Of a stretch of 64,000 nucleotides of DNA, positions 10,949-21,200 are shown in pieces. The position numbers were made by a program, and so were the translations under genes. Position 1 is the first letter of the stretch. The number at the start of each line of letters is the position of its first letter. The stretch is from Nitrospinaceae bacterium (lineage in GTDB: Bacteria; Nitrospinota_A; UBA7883; JAJDBK01), in the NCBI GenBank assembly GCA_029261405.1, contig JAJDBK010000024.1, forward strand, positions 27,650 through 91,649. The letters run 5' to 3'. The notes beneath the pieces were generated by a model. That model ran no database searches. It saw only the letters and a list, made by a program, of their open reading frames with translations, and had not been told where the DNA came from.

Positions 10949-12631
10949 ATGGACCTTTTGATGAGCGATCTTGTTGAGAAAAGGAAGTCTGCTCTCGGAG
11001 CGGACCTCCTTGCCGGTATTACTGTTGCTATCGTAGCCCTTCCGCTCGCCATGGCGTTTGCCATAGCCTCCGGTCTGCAACCACACCACGGTTTGTTCAC
11101 GGCCATTGTCGCAGGATTTTTGATCTCCGCATTTGGCGGTAGCCGTTGCCAGATTGGGGGGCCGACCGGCGCCTTTGTGGTAATCGTATATGGCATCGTG
11201 AGCGAACATGGATATGAAGGGCTCGTCATCGCAACGATTATGGCCGGAGTAATTCTTCTCGCATTGGGGATGTTCAAGTTTGGGACCCTCATCCAATACA
11301 TTCCTTACCCGGTAACTACAGGTTTTACATCTGGCATTGCCCTGCTAATCTTCAGCGGCCAGATCAAAGATATGCTCGGACTTGATATCAACAATCTCCC
11401 TCCAGAATTCATATCCCAGGCTGTTATCTACATACGAAGTGGAGGAGATATCGACGGCGCCACTCTTCTCCTTGGATTTTGCTGTGTCACCGGCCTGCTG
11501 GCGCAGAGGAGAGTCTTTCCGACTATACCGATACCGGCGCCATTCCTGATCGTCGTTGTATCGTCGGTGATTGTCTATATTTTCGACATACAGGTGGCGA
11601 CCATCGGAACCCGGTTCGGAACGATTCCAGACACCTTGCCAATGCCGTCACTCCCGACAATTAATGGAGATTTGCTCAAGGAGCTTTTCCCTTCCGCCAT
11701 GACCATTGCTCTTCTGGGCGCCATTGAATCTCTGATGAGCGCGGTTGTCGCCGATGGTATGACGGGAGACAGGCATGAGCCAAACCGGGAACTGACCGCG
11801 CAGGGTCTGGCCAATATCATTTCCCCCCTGTTTGGCGGTATGCCCGCTACCGGCGCCATTGCCCGTACCGCTACCAATATAAAGGCGGGAGCGCGAACGT
11901 CGAGCGCAGGAATGATTCACGCCATTATCCTGGCGATGTTCATGTATTTTTTCGCCGGACTGATCGTGCACATACCAATGGTTGCGCTCGCTTCTGTGTT
12001 GATCGTGGTTGCGCTGAATATGGCTGATATTCGCGAGTTTATGCGTCTGCTCAAAGCTCCGCGAAGCGATGCGTTGGTATTGGTGGCAACCTTCCTGTTG
12101 ACCGTCCTGATCGACCTGAGTGTCGCCGTACAGACCGGTGTCGCCCTGTCTGGCCTCTTGTTCATTCGCAGGATGTCCGAGGTGACGGAGCTATCCGTAG
12201 TGGACCACCGGCTTGCCGAGGTTTTGCATGGTAACGGACCACAGGCGGGAATGGGCGTATCCGGCGATGTAGCCGATCTTTCCTCCCACAGCATCGTGAC
12301 GTACGAAATCAATGGTCCATTCTTTTTCGGGGTTGCGGACCGTATGGTCTCTTCCCTGCATTCAATTGGTGACCGCCCAGGGGTTCTGATTCTTCGGCTT
12401 CGCTACGTTCCAATTATCGATGCGACCGGCATGCACGCTCTGGAGAAAATTCATGAAGAGTGCAAGAGAAACGGTACAACCCTTGTCTTGTCGGGGGTCG
12501 CGCCCAGACTCCATGACGTTCTATCGCACTACGGCTTTTGTAAAGAGATCGGTGAGGAAAATGTTACTTCCAGGATAGAAAACGCCACCGCAAGAGCTAT
12601 ACAGATATGTAACGAACAAACGAATGGATAA
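10949..12631 (+). CDS. SulP-family anion transporter with STAS domain
   Basis: A 560-residue SLC26/SulP protein. The N-terminus LLAGITVAIVALPLAMAFAIASG and FGGSRCQIGGPTGAF are the family signatures (TM1 and TM3 substrate region), followed by about ten further hydrophobic segments. The last ~110 residues are a STAS domain (IVTYEINGPFFFG; VPIIDATGMHAL). The family moves sulfate, bicarbonate, dicarboxylates or chloride, usually coupled to Na+ or H+. It follows the Na+/H+ antiporter on the same strand after 138 nt, so bicarbonate or sulfate uptake powered by an ion gradient is plausible but unproven. An in-frame ATG at 10961 is an alternative start. Confidence 0.9.
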   Translation: MDLLMSDLVEKRKSALGADLLAGITVAIVALPLAMAFAIASGLQPHHGLFTAIVAGFLISAFGGSRCQIGGPTGAFVVIVYGIVSEHGYEGLVIATIMAGVILLALGMFKFGTLIQYIPYPVTTGFTSGIALLIFSGQIKDMLGLDINNLPPEFISQAVIYIRSGGDIDGATLLLGFCCVTGLLAQRRVFPTIPIPAPFLIVVVSSVIVYIFDIQVATIGTRFGTIPDTLPMPSLPTINGDLLKELFPSAMTIALLGAIESLMSAVVADGMTGDRHEPNRELTAQGLANIISPLFGGMPATGAIARTATNIKAGARTSSAGMIHAIILAMFMYFFAGLIVHIPMVALASVLIVVALNMADIREFMRLLKAPRSDALVLVATFLLTVLIDLSVAVQTGVALSGLLFIRRMSEVTELSVVDHRLAEVLHGNGPQAGMGVSGDVADLSSHSIVTYEINGPFFFGVADRMVSSLHSIGDRPGVLILRLRYVPIIDATGMHALEKIHEECKRNGTTLVLSGVAPRLHDVLSHYGFCKEIGEENVTSRIENATARAIQICNEQTNG

Positions 12632-12832
12632 TACGTTACTGTCCAAGCCTTTCCCCTCTCCCGGCTCGCTTTCCCTTGACAAAATGGAGTCAGCGTCTCA
12701 ATGACCAAACTCATTTTTATGCCTAATTTTAATAACGATACATTTCACAGATAAAACGGACTATTGTCGAAGCGGATTACCTGGTTTGTGTGGTAAGTTA
12801 ATTACATACAACTATTTAAGGAGTGTTGACCG

Positions 12833-14218
12833 ATGCGGTTAAACCTTATTGCCCATATAGACAGGATTTTTGCTAAAGGGTTGATTACCTTTGGTCTTCT
12901 CATAGCTGGCATTTTACATAGCGGCTTGGCCGAGGCGACAGTCAACCACACACTGACTCCACCATCCAGCACATCTGTGTTGCAGGGAGGTGAGCTGACA
13001 CCTATTACATCTTATATTACAAATAGTTCCAGCGCTTCTGTATCCATCACCATAATAAGGTACATCACTCACGATACAGCGGGTATCGAAGCTACACTGG
13101 GAACGGAAACAGTTACGGTCGCCGCCAACGGGTCTACCACCATTACCTCCACCCTTACCTGCCCGGCGAGCCTCAGTCTGGGTACCCACAATTACCTGGT
13201 GGAAGGCGCTGACGCTACAACCGGCGAAAGGCTTTTTTCACAGGCTTTTACGTTTGAAGTGGTCGATGTTCTGCCGACAATCGACCCGGTTACCCATATC
13301 CTTCTGGCGCCCTCCAGCGGACTCGTTGAGGCCGGTGGTACATGGGGACCGATCTCCGCAACCACAACCAACAATACATCCGCCCCAATATCGATCACCG
13401 TTTCGAGATACATAACGGATATGTCGATGAACATTGAAGTGACCCAGGGTTCCGGCACGATGGTCATAGGACCAAACGAAACCATTGCGATGGATGTGAA
13501 CATGTCGGTCCCCTCATCCCTGAGCGTTGGGCTCCACTACCATCTGGTGGAAGGATACAACACCAAGACAGGCGAAGCGCTCTTTACCAATATTCTCCTT
13601 CTTGAGGTGGTAAGCACAGCGACGCTCGCCTACCCTGCCGGTATGACGGTGTTATATGAGGATACAGGCTCCTATTCACTAGGCGCCAACAATTATCTCG
13701 ACCTGACAGCCTATTGGAACATGGGTTATCAGGTGACCTGGGTTCGGTTCGAGATTACGGGTGTAAGTTACACATCAATTCCTGACAGGGAGTGGTTCTG
13801 GGTCATGCTCAAATCGAACCATTCAGGATATAACGCTGTGGAAACCGGAGCGCTCTCCTGGTACAGTGACTCCTACGCCGACACCCTCGTCACTCAAGTG
13901 TGGGACGCGTCAAACAACCTCGTGGAGTATGGTCACGAGAACCGACCACAGTTCTACTGGGATGCGAACAACACCTATACGGTCACAGTTTTTAACGCTT
14001 ACGATGACGGCGCCGGATGGTTCCTGCCCGGAGCCAATATCCATATGGATGTCATAAACTTCGCCAGCGGAGCGGTGCATGGTGTGTTCAACAACTATAT
14101 GCCAAACGCGATATCGTCCGTGAACTATTTCGGAATCGGGAACGGCGTCATATCAGGTTATCCGGGAGTTTCGAGCATGACGATAAAGAACATCATTATC
14201 GCTGGTGGCAACCTCTGA
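12833..14218 (+). CDS. secreted protein with two tandem Ig-like repeats and an aromatic C-terminal domain
   Basis: 461 residues that I cannot assign to a named family. A signal peptide is clear (basic start, hydrophobic GLITFGLLIAGILHSGL, likely cut near AEA at about residue 35). Two repeats of ~115 residues follow (about 37-148 and 156-262). Each has PSS..V..GG...PI.., a Thr/Ser-rich core, a RYIT motif, a VxxxxSLSxGxHxxLVEG motif and a final FEVV/LEVV strand, which is typical of beta-sandwich surface modules. The last ~195 residues are rich in Trp, Tyr and Asn and could be a carbohydrate- or adhesion-type domain (inference). AAGGAG (12818-12823) lies 9 nt before the ATG. It stands alone, with no secretion partners nearby. 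Confidence 0.75.
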   Translation: MRLNLIAHIDRIFAKGLITFGLLIAGILHSGLAEATVNHTLTPPSSTSVLQGGELTPITSYITNSSSASVSITIIRYITHDTAGIEATLGTETVTVAANGSTTITSTLTCPASLSLGTHNYLVEGADATTGERLFSQAFTFEVVDVLPTIDPVTHILLAPSSGLVEAGGTWGPISATTTNNTSAPISITVSRYITDMSMNIEVTQGSGTMVIGPNETIAMDVNMSVPSSLSVGLHYHLVEGYNTKTGEALFTNILLLEVVSTATLAYPAGMTVLYEDTGSYSLGANNYLDLTAYWNMGYQVTWVRFEITGVSYTSIPDREWFWVMLKSNHSGYNAVETGALSWYSDSYADTLVTQVWDASNNLVEYGHENRPQFYWDANNTYTVTVFNAYDDGAGWFLPGANIHMDVINFASGAVHGVFNNYMPNAISSVNYFGIGNGVISGYPGVSSMTIKNIIIAGGNL

Positions 14219-14240
14219 TTGTCACCAAAGAATGAATCCG

Positions 14241-14272
14241 GCGCCCCTTAGAAGATTATCTTTTCGGGGCGC
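14241..14272 (+). terminator. possible terminator hairpin after the secreted protein
   Basis: GCGCCCC (14241-14247) pairs with GGGGCGC (14266-14272), with a nested AAGA/TCTT pair inside. It begins 22 nt after the secreted-protein stop. No T-run follows, so rho-independent termination is uncertain. Confidence 0.35.
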
Positions 14273-14590
14273 TGGATTTCGCTCACTTCAATGGGCCATC
14301 CCGCCTTGTGATGGATTATGTGGAGTGGACGCTGTTTCAGATAAACTTTCCCAGTCTATAATCCTGCGTAGGCAAGGGGATCGCCCGTGTAGCCGAAGGC
14401 GCCGATCCGAAGGGCGCGGTCACGTACATGGCCGTTACCCGTGCCGTATGCGTCCGTTTCCTTCCACGCCTACACCAATCAGGAATAAGTTCATATCAGC
14501 CTGGGAAATATTGACGTATCGACCGTATCCGTCATCGAAATGAAACGATTGGAAGTCATTTAAATACTCAATTCAAGGCAATTTACGTAT
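14273..14590. other. non-coding gap, nothing recognised
   Basis: About 320 nt between the hairpin behind the secreted protein and the promoter of the histidine kinase. Open frames across it lack ribosome sites and family resemblance. No RNA gene or repeat was recognised. Confidence 0.5.
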
Positions 14591-14596
14591 TATAAT
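14591..14596 (+). promoter_or_regulatory. candidate -10 box of the hybrid kinase gene
   Basis: A perfect TATAAT at 14591-14596. The -35 position (about 14568) reads TCAATT, a poor match, so an activator or another sigma factor may be involved. The predicted start near 14603 would give a very short leader that begins at the GGAGG ribosome site (14603-14607). Confidence 0.4.
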
Positions 14597-14619
14597 TGTG
14601 GTGGAGGTTTAGTGAAAAA

Positions 14620-16827
14620 ATGGGGACTAAAAGTTTCGGTCAGTATCTGGTTGAAAATGGTCTGATATCTGAAGAGGATCATAAGGTAGCTCTCGATATC
14701 CAGAACAAGAACCGTCTTCTCGGCGAAATAGCCATTGAGTTGAACTATATCAGTCGCGATGATCTGCCTATGATAATGGAGTTCATCGAAAAAAATAACA
14801 ACATCCAGTTCGGCGAAGCGGCGGTCTCCATTGGCCTTATAAACGCCAACCAACTCCGTTATTTGCTCGATATCAGAACCAGACGTAAAATAAAAATCGG
14901 GGACATCCTTGTGGAGAAGGGGTTTATCGAGAAAGATACCCTGCGCAAGGCTGTGATGGAGTTCCATCATCAGAAAAAAAAGCTCGAAAAGGTTCTTGTA
15001 GTCGAAACCAGTCCTACTGTATCCAGAATTCTGGAAAATATGCTGAAAAAATATGGATACACAGTATTCAAAGTAGCTACAGGCGAAGAAGCCAAGGCGA
15101 TTATACCTGAAGTGCGACCAGACATAGTCATGACCGGCGGTATCCTGGATGACATGACAGGTCTAGGTCTCTGTTATAACGTCATAGCCGATCCCAGACT
15201 TTCGGGGCTTGATTTCGTTCTTCTCTCCTCCAACGACTCAAAGGAATATATCGAACAGGCTTTTGAAATCGGCGTTACTCATTTTCTAAAGATACCGCTG
15301 ACCGAAGACGAACTTATCAACGTCGTCTACCAGGTTGAACGAGAGAGGGCTGAAAAACGACCGGAGACCATCCTGACCATCGACGATAACAAAGGACCCC
15401 GCATGGTCATATACAAGGAGCTGACCCGAGCGGGCTTCAATGTTTTCCTCGCTGAGAACGGCAGGGACGGGGTCATGCAGGCGAAAAAGATAAAACCGGA
15501 TATTATTACAATGGACCTTGAAATGCCGATAATGGACGGCTTCGAGGCCTGCCGCGCATTGAGGGAGAGTCCCGACACAGCCGATATACCGGTAATTATA
15601 ATCTCCTCCCACGACAACGCAAAAACAAGGGAAATGGGTTTTGAGGTAGGCGCGATGGAGTTTTTCGTCAAGCCTTTCAAGGTCGGGCGGTTGGCCGAAT
15701 ATGTCAACATGCTCCTTGAAACGCGAAAGATCGAAAAAAACGAGTCGATTCTCGTAGCCGAAGACAGCCCTATCACCCGGAGTATATTTAAACAGATTTT
15801 CCAGAAAAACGGATACAAGGTCTATGTCGTCAAAAATGGCGAAGAGGCGCTTAAAGCTCTTCCTTCGATTAAACCGGACCTCGTTATCACCGATTGTTAC
15901 ATGCCGGTCAAGGATGGGTTTGAATTCACCATGGAGATGAAACGCAATGAAGAGTTTCGGCATATACCGGTCATCATGGTAACAGCGGCGGGAAGCCGTG
16001 AGGATGCGCTTAAAGGATTGGCCGCCGGAGCGAACGACTATATTCTTAAACCGTTCGACGAAGCGGAGCTTGTCGCCAGGGCGGGAGCGCACCTTGCCAA
16101 TAAAAAACTGTTCGACGAAATGGAGCGTGAAAAGAAAAAGCTCGAAGAGATGAACAGGTTAAAAAACCAGTTCCTCGGCATTGCGGCCCACGACCTGAGA
16201 AATCCCATCAGTTCCATTGAAGGGTTCGCCACTTACCTTATGGATAAGAATTATGAAGGGGATAGGGAAATGATAGCCTCTGTCATCAAGGAGGCCGCTG
16301 GTGGCGCGTTAAATCTGCTGAACAATCTGCTCGACATCTCCACCATCGAAGAAGGAACGGTTCAGCTCAATCTGGAGCAGGTCGACATATCCGGGTTGAT
16401 CAGGGAAAGAATAGTGATCTTCGAGATTATCGCCAACAAAAAAGAGATTGCGATTAACTTCGAGCGCTCCTCTCCCACTGAGATCGAATGTGACAGGCTA
16501 AAGGTCACTCAGGCCATCGATAACCTGCTAAGTAACGCAATCAAATTCTCAATGCCGAAAAAAAACATTACCGTAGCGGTAAAAGATAATTCTCATATGG
16601 TCAAGGTTGATGTCGCTGATGAAGGTCTGGGCATTCCTGAAGATGAGATGGAGGAGCTTTTTAGAGGCGGACACACGGTAAGCGTCCGTCCAACCGCAGG
16701 TGAGGTATCAACAGGCTACGGGCTTCTGATCACATCAAAAATAATCAAGGCGCATGGAGGGAAAATAAGCGCAACAAGCAAACAGGGTGAAGGTTCAACT
16801 TTTTCCTTCACTCTGCCTAAAGAGTAA
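14620..16827 (+). CDS. histidine kinase with three N-terminal receiver domains
   Basis: 735 residues in an unusual order. Residues 1-120 hold two GspE/MshE N-domain-like repeats (FGQYLVENGLISEED...; IGDILVEKGFIEKDTL). Three receiver domains follow. The first (about 125-235) has lost the acceptor aspartate (DIVMTGGILDD); the second (about 250-360, TIDDNK...ITMDLEMPIMDGF) and third (about 375-490, VAEDSP...VITDCYMPVKDGF) are intact. The C-terminus has a HisKA dimerisation helix with the phospho-acceptor in AAHDLRNPISS (about residue 524) and an ATPase domain with DNLLSNAIKFS, DEGLGIP and GYGLLI. No membrane segment is seen, so it is a cytosolic integrator, perhaps receiving phosphate from other kinases. 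ATG 14620 is chosen with GGAGG upstream; no dedicated output regulator adjoins it. Confidence 0.9.
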   Translation: MGTKSFGQYLVENGLISEEDHKVALDIQNKNRLLGEIAIELNYISRDDLPMIMEFIEKNNNIQFGEAAVSIGLINANQLRYLLDIRTRRKIKIGDILVEKGFIEKDTLRKAVMEFHHQKKKLEKVLVVETSPTVSRILENMLKKYGYTVFKVATGEEAKAIIPEVRPDIVMTGGILDDMTGLGLCYNVIADPRLSGLDFVLLSSNDSKEYIEQAFEIGVTHFLKIPLTEDELINVVYQVERERAEKRPETILTIDDNKGPRMVIYKELTRAGFNVFLAENGRDGVMQAKKIKPDIITMDLEMPIMDGFEACRALRESPDTADIPVIIISSHDNAKTREMGFEVGAMEFFVKPFKVGRLAEYVNMLLETRKIEKNESILVAEDSPITRSIFKQIFQKNGYKVYVVKNGEEALKALPSIKPDLVITDCYMPVKDGFEFTMEMKRNEEFRHIPVIMVTAAGSREDALKGLAAGANDYILKPFDEAELVARAGAHLANKKLFDEMEREKKKLEEMNRLKNQFLGIAAHDLRNPISSIEGFATYLMDKNYEGDREMIASVIKEAAGGALNLLNNLLDISTIEEGTVQLNLEQVDISGLIRERIVIFEIIANKKEIAINFERSSPTEIECDRLKVTQAIDNLLSNAIKFSMPKKNITVAVKDNSHMVKVDVADEGLGIPEDEMEELFRGGHTVSVRPTAGEVSTGYGLLITSKIIKAHGGKISATSKQGEGSTFSFTLPKE

Positions 16828-17024
16828 CAAACAACCTGCCCGGCACGACAAAAAGAACATTTCCCTTTCAGCTATAGTCGCGCACTTTAAACTTATACTA
16901 TTATATTACAATCAGTTGAACCGATTACTTAATCTTACTAGTTAGCTAAGGGTCGATTACCCTTTAATTATATGCACATTTATGTAAAGTAGGACAAAAA
17001 CGCCCATAAGTTACGTTAATTATC

Positions 17025-17052
17025 TTGACATCATCATTGAAATAGTTAAACT
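17025..17052 (+). promoter_or_regulatory. candidate sigma70 promoter of the XRE regulator
   Basis: A perfect TTGACA (17025-17030), a 16-nt spacer and TAAACT (17047-17052, 4/6). It lies in an AT-rich 292-nt gap that also holds a small hairpin, AAGGGT (16948-16953) with ACCCTT (16959-16964), which could be an operator or a weak terminator of the kinase gene. Confidence 0.4.
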
Positions 17053-17119
17053 TATATCTGTGGTTAAAACTGGTGGTCAGTAATTTTCTATTTCGTTCCG
17101 TAACACAAAAGGATCCTGT

Positions 17120-17344
17120 GTGAGCGCAGACAACAAGATGAAAGCCCCCAACCGGGTAAAAGAGTTTCGGGAAAACCTGATGATGTCGAAGGCTGAGTTG
17201 GCCAGAAAAGCCGGAATTTCTGTTCAGACTCTCAACAGAATCGAACGGGGGGAGGTTTGCAGAGTCGATACCCAGCGCAAGATCCTGGAGGCGCTGAGTC
17301 TGAAAGTCGAAGACAAATCGAAGATATTCGACAGCATAGCCTGA
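17120..17344 (+). CDS. small XRE-family helix-turn-helix regulator
   Basis: A 74-residue Cro/CI-type DNA-binding protein. REFRENLMMSKAELARKAG, then ISVQTLNRIERGE, is a textbook HTH_3 domain: SKAELARKAG is helix 2 and SVQTLNRIERG the recognition helix. It ends with RKILEALSLKVED. There is no sensor or oligomerisation domain, so it is a single-domain repressor or co-regulator. The start is GTG at 17120. It stands alone between the hybrid kinase and a convergent gene; its targets are unknown. Confidence 0.85.
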   Translation: MSADNKMKAPNRVKEFRENLMMSKAELARKAGISVQTLNRIERGEVCRVDTQRKILEALSLKVEDKSKIFDSIA

Positions 17345-17425
17345 CATAAAATTCTTTTGATCTGTATTCCGTAAATTCCTCTCCCCCTCCCCCGCTCCAC
17401 TCGTAAAGAAGTCTGGAGATAACCG

Positions 17426-18154
17426 CTATTCGAACGCCGAGTGCATCTCCAGATGTTTGATTATCAATTCGACCATTTCATCCGGAGTATGTTTAGCGTT
17501 GTTGAATATCAGATGATACATGGAAGGATCATCGGCGTTAAGGCCGGTGAAGTCGGAGATAAATCTGTCCCGCGCGTTCTGGTTTGACAGCAGGAGCGAC
17601 TCCGCTTCGGTTTTGTTTATCCCGTGAAGAGTAGAAATCCTGTTCAGTCGCCATGTGAATGACGCTGATACCCGAAAATGGAGTCCGAGAAACTTTTTGG
17701 GATCGAGTCTGTGAGTAACGATCTGGGAACCGGCTCCTAAAATAACGCAGTTGCCTTTGTCAGCCAGGTTAAGTATCAGTGTTCGCATCCGGCTGTAGAC
17801 CTTGGTAGACTCTGACTGAAGATAGCTCGGTACGAGAGCGTCTACAAACCAGTCTTTGAAAGACCATCGCTCTTTGGCAACGTTCTCGACCATGCTAGCG
17901 TCGATATCGGGACTTGCGGCCATCTCCTCAAGCATTTTGCGCGTAAAAAGAGACCAGGAGGAACCGGAGCGCTCGTTGATCCTCTTCTGTAACGCTGTAG
18001 CCACATCGTAACCTTCGCAACCGAAATCGCGGGAGATTGTCACGAACAAGGTCCGTTTGGTTTTATCTTTTTTCCGTTCCTGTTCTCTTTTGGCTACCCA
18101 ATCCCGGTAGAAAGTAAGATCCAGGACCGCTTCGTTAACGTGAGTCGATTTCAT
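17426..18154 (-). CDS. cytidylate kinase-like family protein
   Basis: 242 residues of the Cytidylate_kin2 group. The P-loop region is TISRDFGCEGYDVATALQKR, where the group carries SRxxGxxG in place of a classic Walker A. Later come GNCVILGAGSQ and HFRVSASFTWRLNRI, the LID/R-rich region typical of the family. Members resemble CMP kinase but their substrate is generally unproven, and they often sit beside signalling genes. Here it lies directly downstream of the kinase/TPR/WD40 gene on the same strand (105 nt gap), so the two may be co-transcribed. Confidence in the family is good; function is unknown. Confidence 0.8.
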   Translation of the reverse strand: MKSTHVNEAVLDLTFYRDWVAKREQERKKDKTKRTLFVTISRDFGCEGYDVATALQKRINERSGSSWSLFTRKMLEEMAASPDIDASMVENVAKERWSFKDWFVDALVPSYLQSESTKVYSRMRTLILNLADKGNCVILGAGSQIVTHRLDPKKFLGLHFRVSASFTWRLNRISTLHGINKTEAESLLLSNQNARDRFISDFTGLNADDPSMYHLIFNNAKHTPDEMVELIIKHLEMHSAFE

Positions 18155-18259
18155 CTACCTTGTAATCCTCCAGCATTCATGTAATCAGGCAAAGAGCAAT
18201 TCTACAGGCTCGCCGCATAAAATGAAACGCAAAAAAATATCTACTACACAGTTACGTCA

Positions 18260-21200
18260 TCATTCCGCCATAAGTTCCCAGTCAAGTTCGTAACGCCGCA
18301 TCTGGCCACCTGCGCCACCTGTCACAAGAAACCTTGCATCCCGCGTCATCGACATGTCGTGAAAAGACTCTTTTGAACCCTTGAATGAGTAGACGGCCCT
18401 CCCCTCCTCCACGCTTAATATCCGTATAGTGTTATCGAAACTTCCTGAAACGATGAATCGTCCGTCAGGTGTGACCGCGATTGACAATACCCAGTCGGTA
18501 CCGCAATCGAAAACCTTGACGCAATCTCCGGTCTCAAGGTTCCAGAGTCGAACCGTAGAGTCGAAACCGCCTGTTACGGCATAACATCCGTCCGGGGTTA
18601 TGGCGATGGTTCTGACGCACCCGTCATGCCCCGTAAACTCCCTGATCTTCTCGTCGGTCTCAAGGTTCCAGGAATATATTATTCCGGCCCAATCGGCTGA
18701 TATCGCAATATTTTCTACCCGACTGATAGCGATGGCTGTTATTTCATTTTCATGCCCGTTTAAGACCGCTACTACTTCAGCCAGCTTTACATCCCACAGT
18801 TTGATCGCATGATCCGCTGTGGAATAGATTACAATCCGACCATCGTTTGAAAGTATGGCGCTCTGGGCAAAGGAACCTATGGTTTGCATTGGCTCTCCGG
18901 TAAATGGCTCCCACAGTTTCAGCTCCCCACCTTTTTCACCGGTCAGAACCATCTCCCCTTCACCGGAAATCGAGGTAACCGTAGCGCCCCCGCCACCGTA
19001 AACGGTTTCGCCCCGCCCGAGGCTCAGGTTCCACAAACTACAATTAGAATCCCCTACGACTACAAACTCACCATCCTTATGAATTGCGAGCGAGTGGATA
19101 TCAGAACCGGTATTGAAGGCTTGTACCAGTCTTTGTGATCTAAAGGATTTTATCGGGAGCAGTTCCATCAACCCGGCTTTCATGGCCATCGCGTCAGGAT
19201 CGCGCTCAAACCCGGTAACCTCCAGCGCGTCCATAAGGTGTGTATACGATTGCTCCGGTCGGTTCTCGCCGTAGGTTGTGAAAGCCTGGTCCATACTCTC
19301 TTCGAACCGCTTCCGAAAACGCTCCGCCTGATCGTGGTTGAGGGCTTTGTTCACTTGCGGAAAACGTTCCGACGCCACTAGGTAGGTCCGCTCCACACGA
19401 TATACGTTTATGGCCGAATCGAGCCCACCTGTTACGAGTATCGGATTCTTTGCCGCCATACGAGCCGACTCCACCGACTTTGAGTGGTCATGCAAGGTTC
19501 GAAGACAGATACCTGTATCGGCTTCCCATATACGAACGGTACCGTCCGCCCCGGCTGTAACAAGCAGTAAGGTGGCGTCGTTTATATCGACCGACCTGAC
19601 CGACGACTCATGACCCGCAAACTTCCGGATCCCATCCCCACTTTTCGGGTTCCATTCCGCAGTAACGCCATCCGCGCCGACGGAGAAGAGAGAGGAGCCG
19701 TCACGGTTTGGCCTCAGATCGTTTACCGAACCTGCGTGAGCCTCGATTGTTTGAAGAAGAACCCCATCTTCAAGGCTCCACACACGGATCACTCCAGACC
19801 CGTCTCCTGAGACCGCTCTCTTTCCACCCGGAAGGATCGCCACCGATGTTACATCAGAGCTATGCCCCTCGAAAACACCGATTCTGGCGCCTGTTTTCGC
19901 GTTCCAGTGAAAACATCTCCTGTCGGCGCCACCGGAGAAGAGTGATAGCCCGTCCGGGGCAAAAACCAGACCGAGAACCATCTCTTCATGCTCTTTAAAA
20001 ACAGAGAGACATTTAAAACTTTTTGTCTCCCACACGCGGACAACCGTGTCCCACCCTGCGGAGGCTATCATCGCGCCGTCAGGGGAGATGGCTATCGCCA
20101 CAACACTCCACTCCCCTACCGCCACCGATCTTTTGACGGAGAAATCCTCAAGGTTCCAGATGGTCAGGACACCGTCCATACCACCGGTTACAGCGAAACG
20201 ACCATTGGCGGATATCTCAAGGGCTCCTGTCCCTTTTCCATTGCCGGGCAAAGAACCTTCGAACCTGACCCTCGGAAAAATCAATTCTTTATTCTTGTAC
20301 CTTGTCTCTCCATAAGCCAGGAGAAACCTGTCTGAAAGCAGGCTGTCTTCGACAGAGGCGAGTTCGATAGCCTTTACATACGCACCCTTTGCGTCGGAAT
20401 AGCGTTCCTGAGCCATATAAGCGTCACCCAGACTGGTTATCGCCTGCAGATAGTAGGAATTGTCCGGATTCTCCAGGATAATCTCCTCAAGGCTCCTCTC
20501 CGCCTCTTCCGGGGCCATCCTTTCCAGATGGAAATAGCCCAGGTAGACAAGGGCCCGTTTGTGAATCCTGCAAAGGTTTTCGAGCCTTTCGACGACGATA
20601 TCGTCCGTTATAACACCCTCTTCCCACTCGAAAACGGTTTTGTTGTATACAGACTCCGGGTGGTGTGGATCGAGGGTCAGAGCCTCGTTCCATTTTGCGA
20701 GGGCTTTTCTATTTTCACCGATCTCGTAGAGTGAGACCGCCATGTTGTTCGTACTGTCGGCGCGTAACTGACCGGCTTCAGGCGTCTTCCTTTTCGAATC
20801 CTCTCCTGTGACCTCCTTGAAGATCAAAGTCAGTTTTTCCCGCACCTCATAGACCGTCTGTGGCCTCTCTTCACACTTTTTTTTCAGGCAATGAAGGATC
20901 AGATTAACGAGTGATTCCGGGATATCGTTGTAATGATCCCTCGGGTCGGGAGCGTCCAGCGTTTTATGCCACTTGATGATCTGCAAAGGGCTGTCGGAGT
21001 GGGACCCGTCGTCGAACGGTCTTTGACCACAGCACATCTCGTACAACACAACTCCCAACGAGTAGATATCTGTCCGCTCGTCAAGGGCGGCCCCGTGGGT
21101 CCACTGCTCCGGTGATCCATATTCCGGTGTGCCCGACATCGTATCGCTAATCGTGCGGGAGCTTTCACTCTCCCATTCGCCGGCGTTGCACAACTGGTCA

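Noticed and set aside
14205..14543. 112-codon open frame after the secreted-protein gene
   Set aside because: Starts inside the previous gene in another frame, has low-complexity Arg/Pro-rich content and no ribosome site.
15286..16092. Long open frame antisense to the hybrid histidine kinase
   Set aside because: It lies wholly opposite receiver and kinase motifs, has no ribosome site and looks like no family; it is a coding-strand shadow.
16948..16964. AAGGGT/ACCCTT hairpin as the terminator of the hybrid kinase gene
   Set aside because: Short, AT-rich surroundings, 120 nt past the stop and only a broken T-run; mentioned with the nearby promoter instead.
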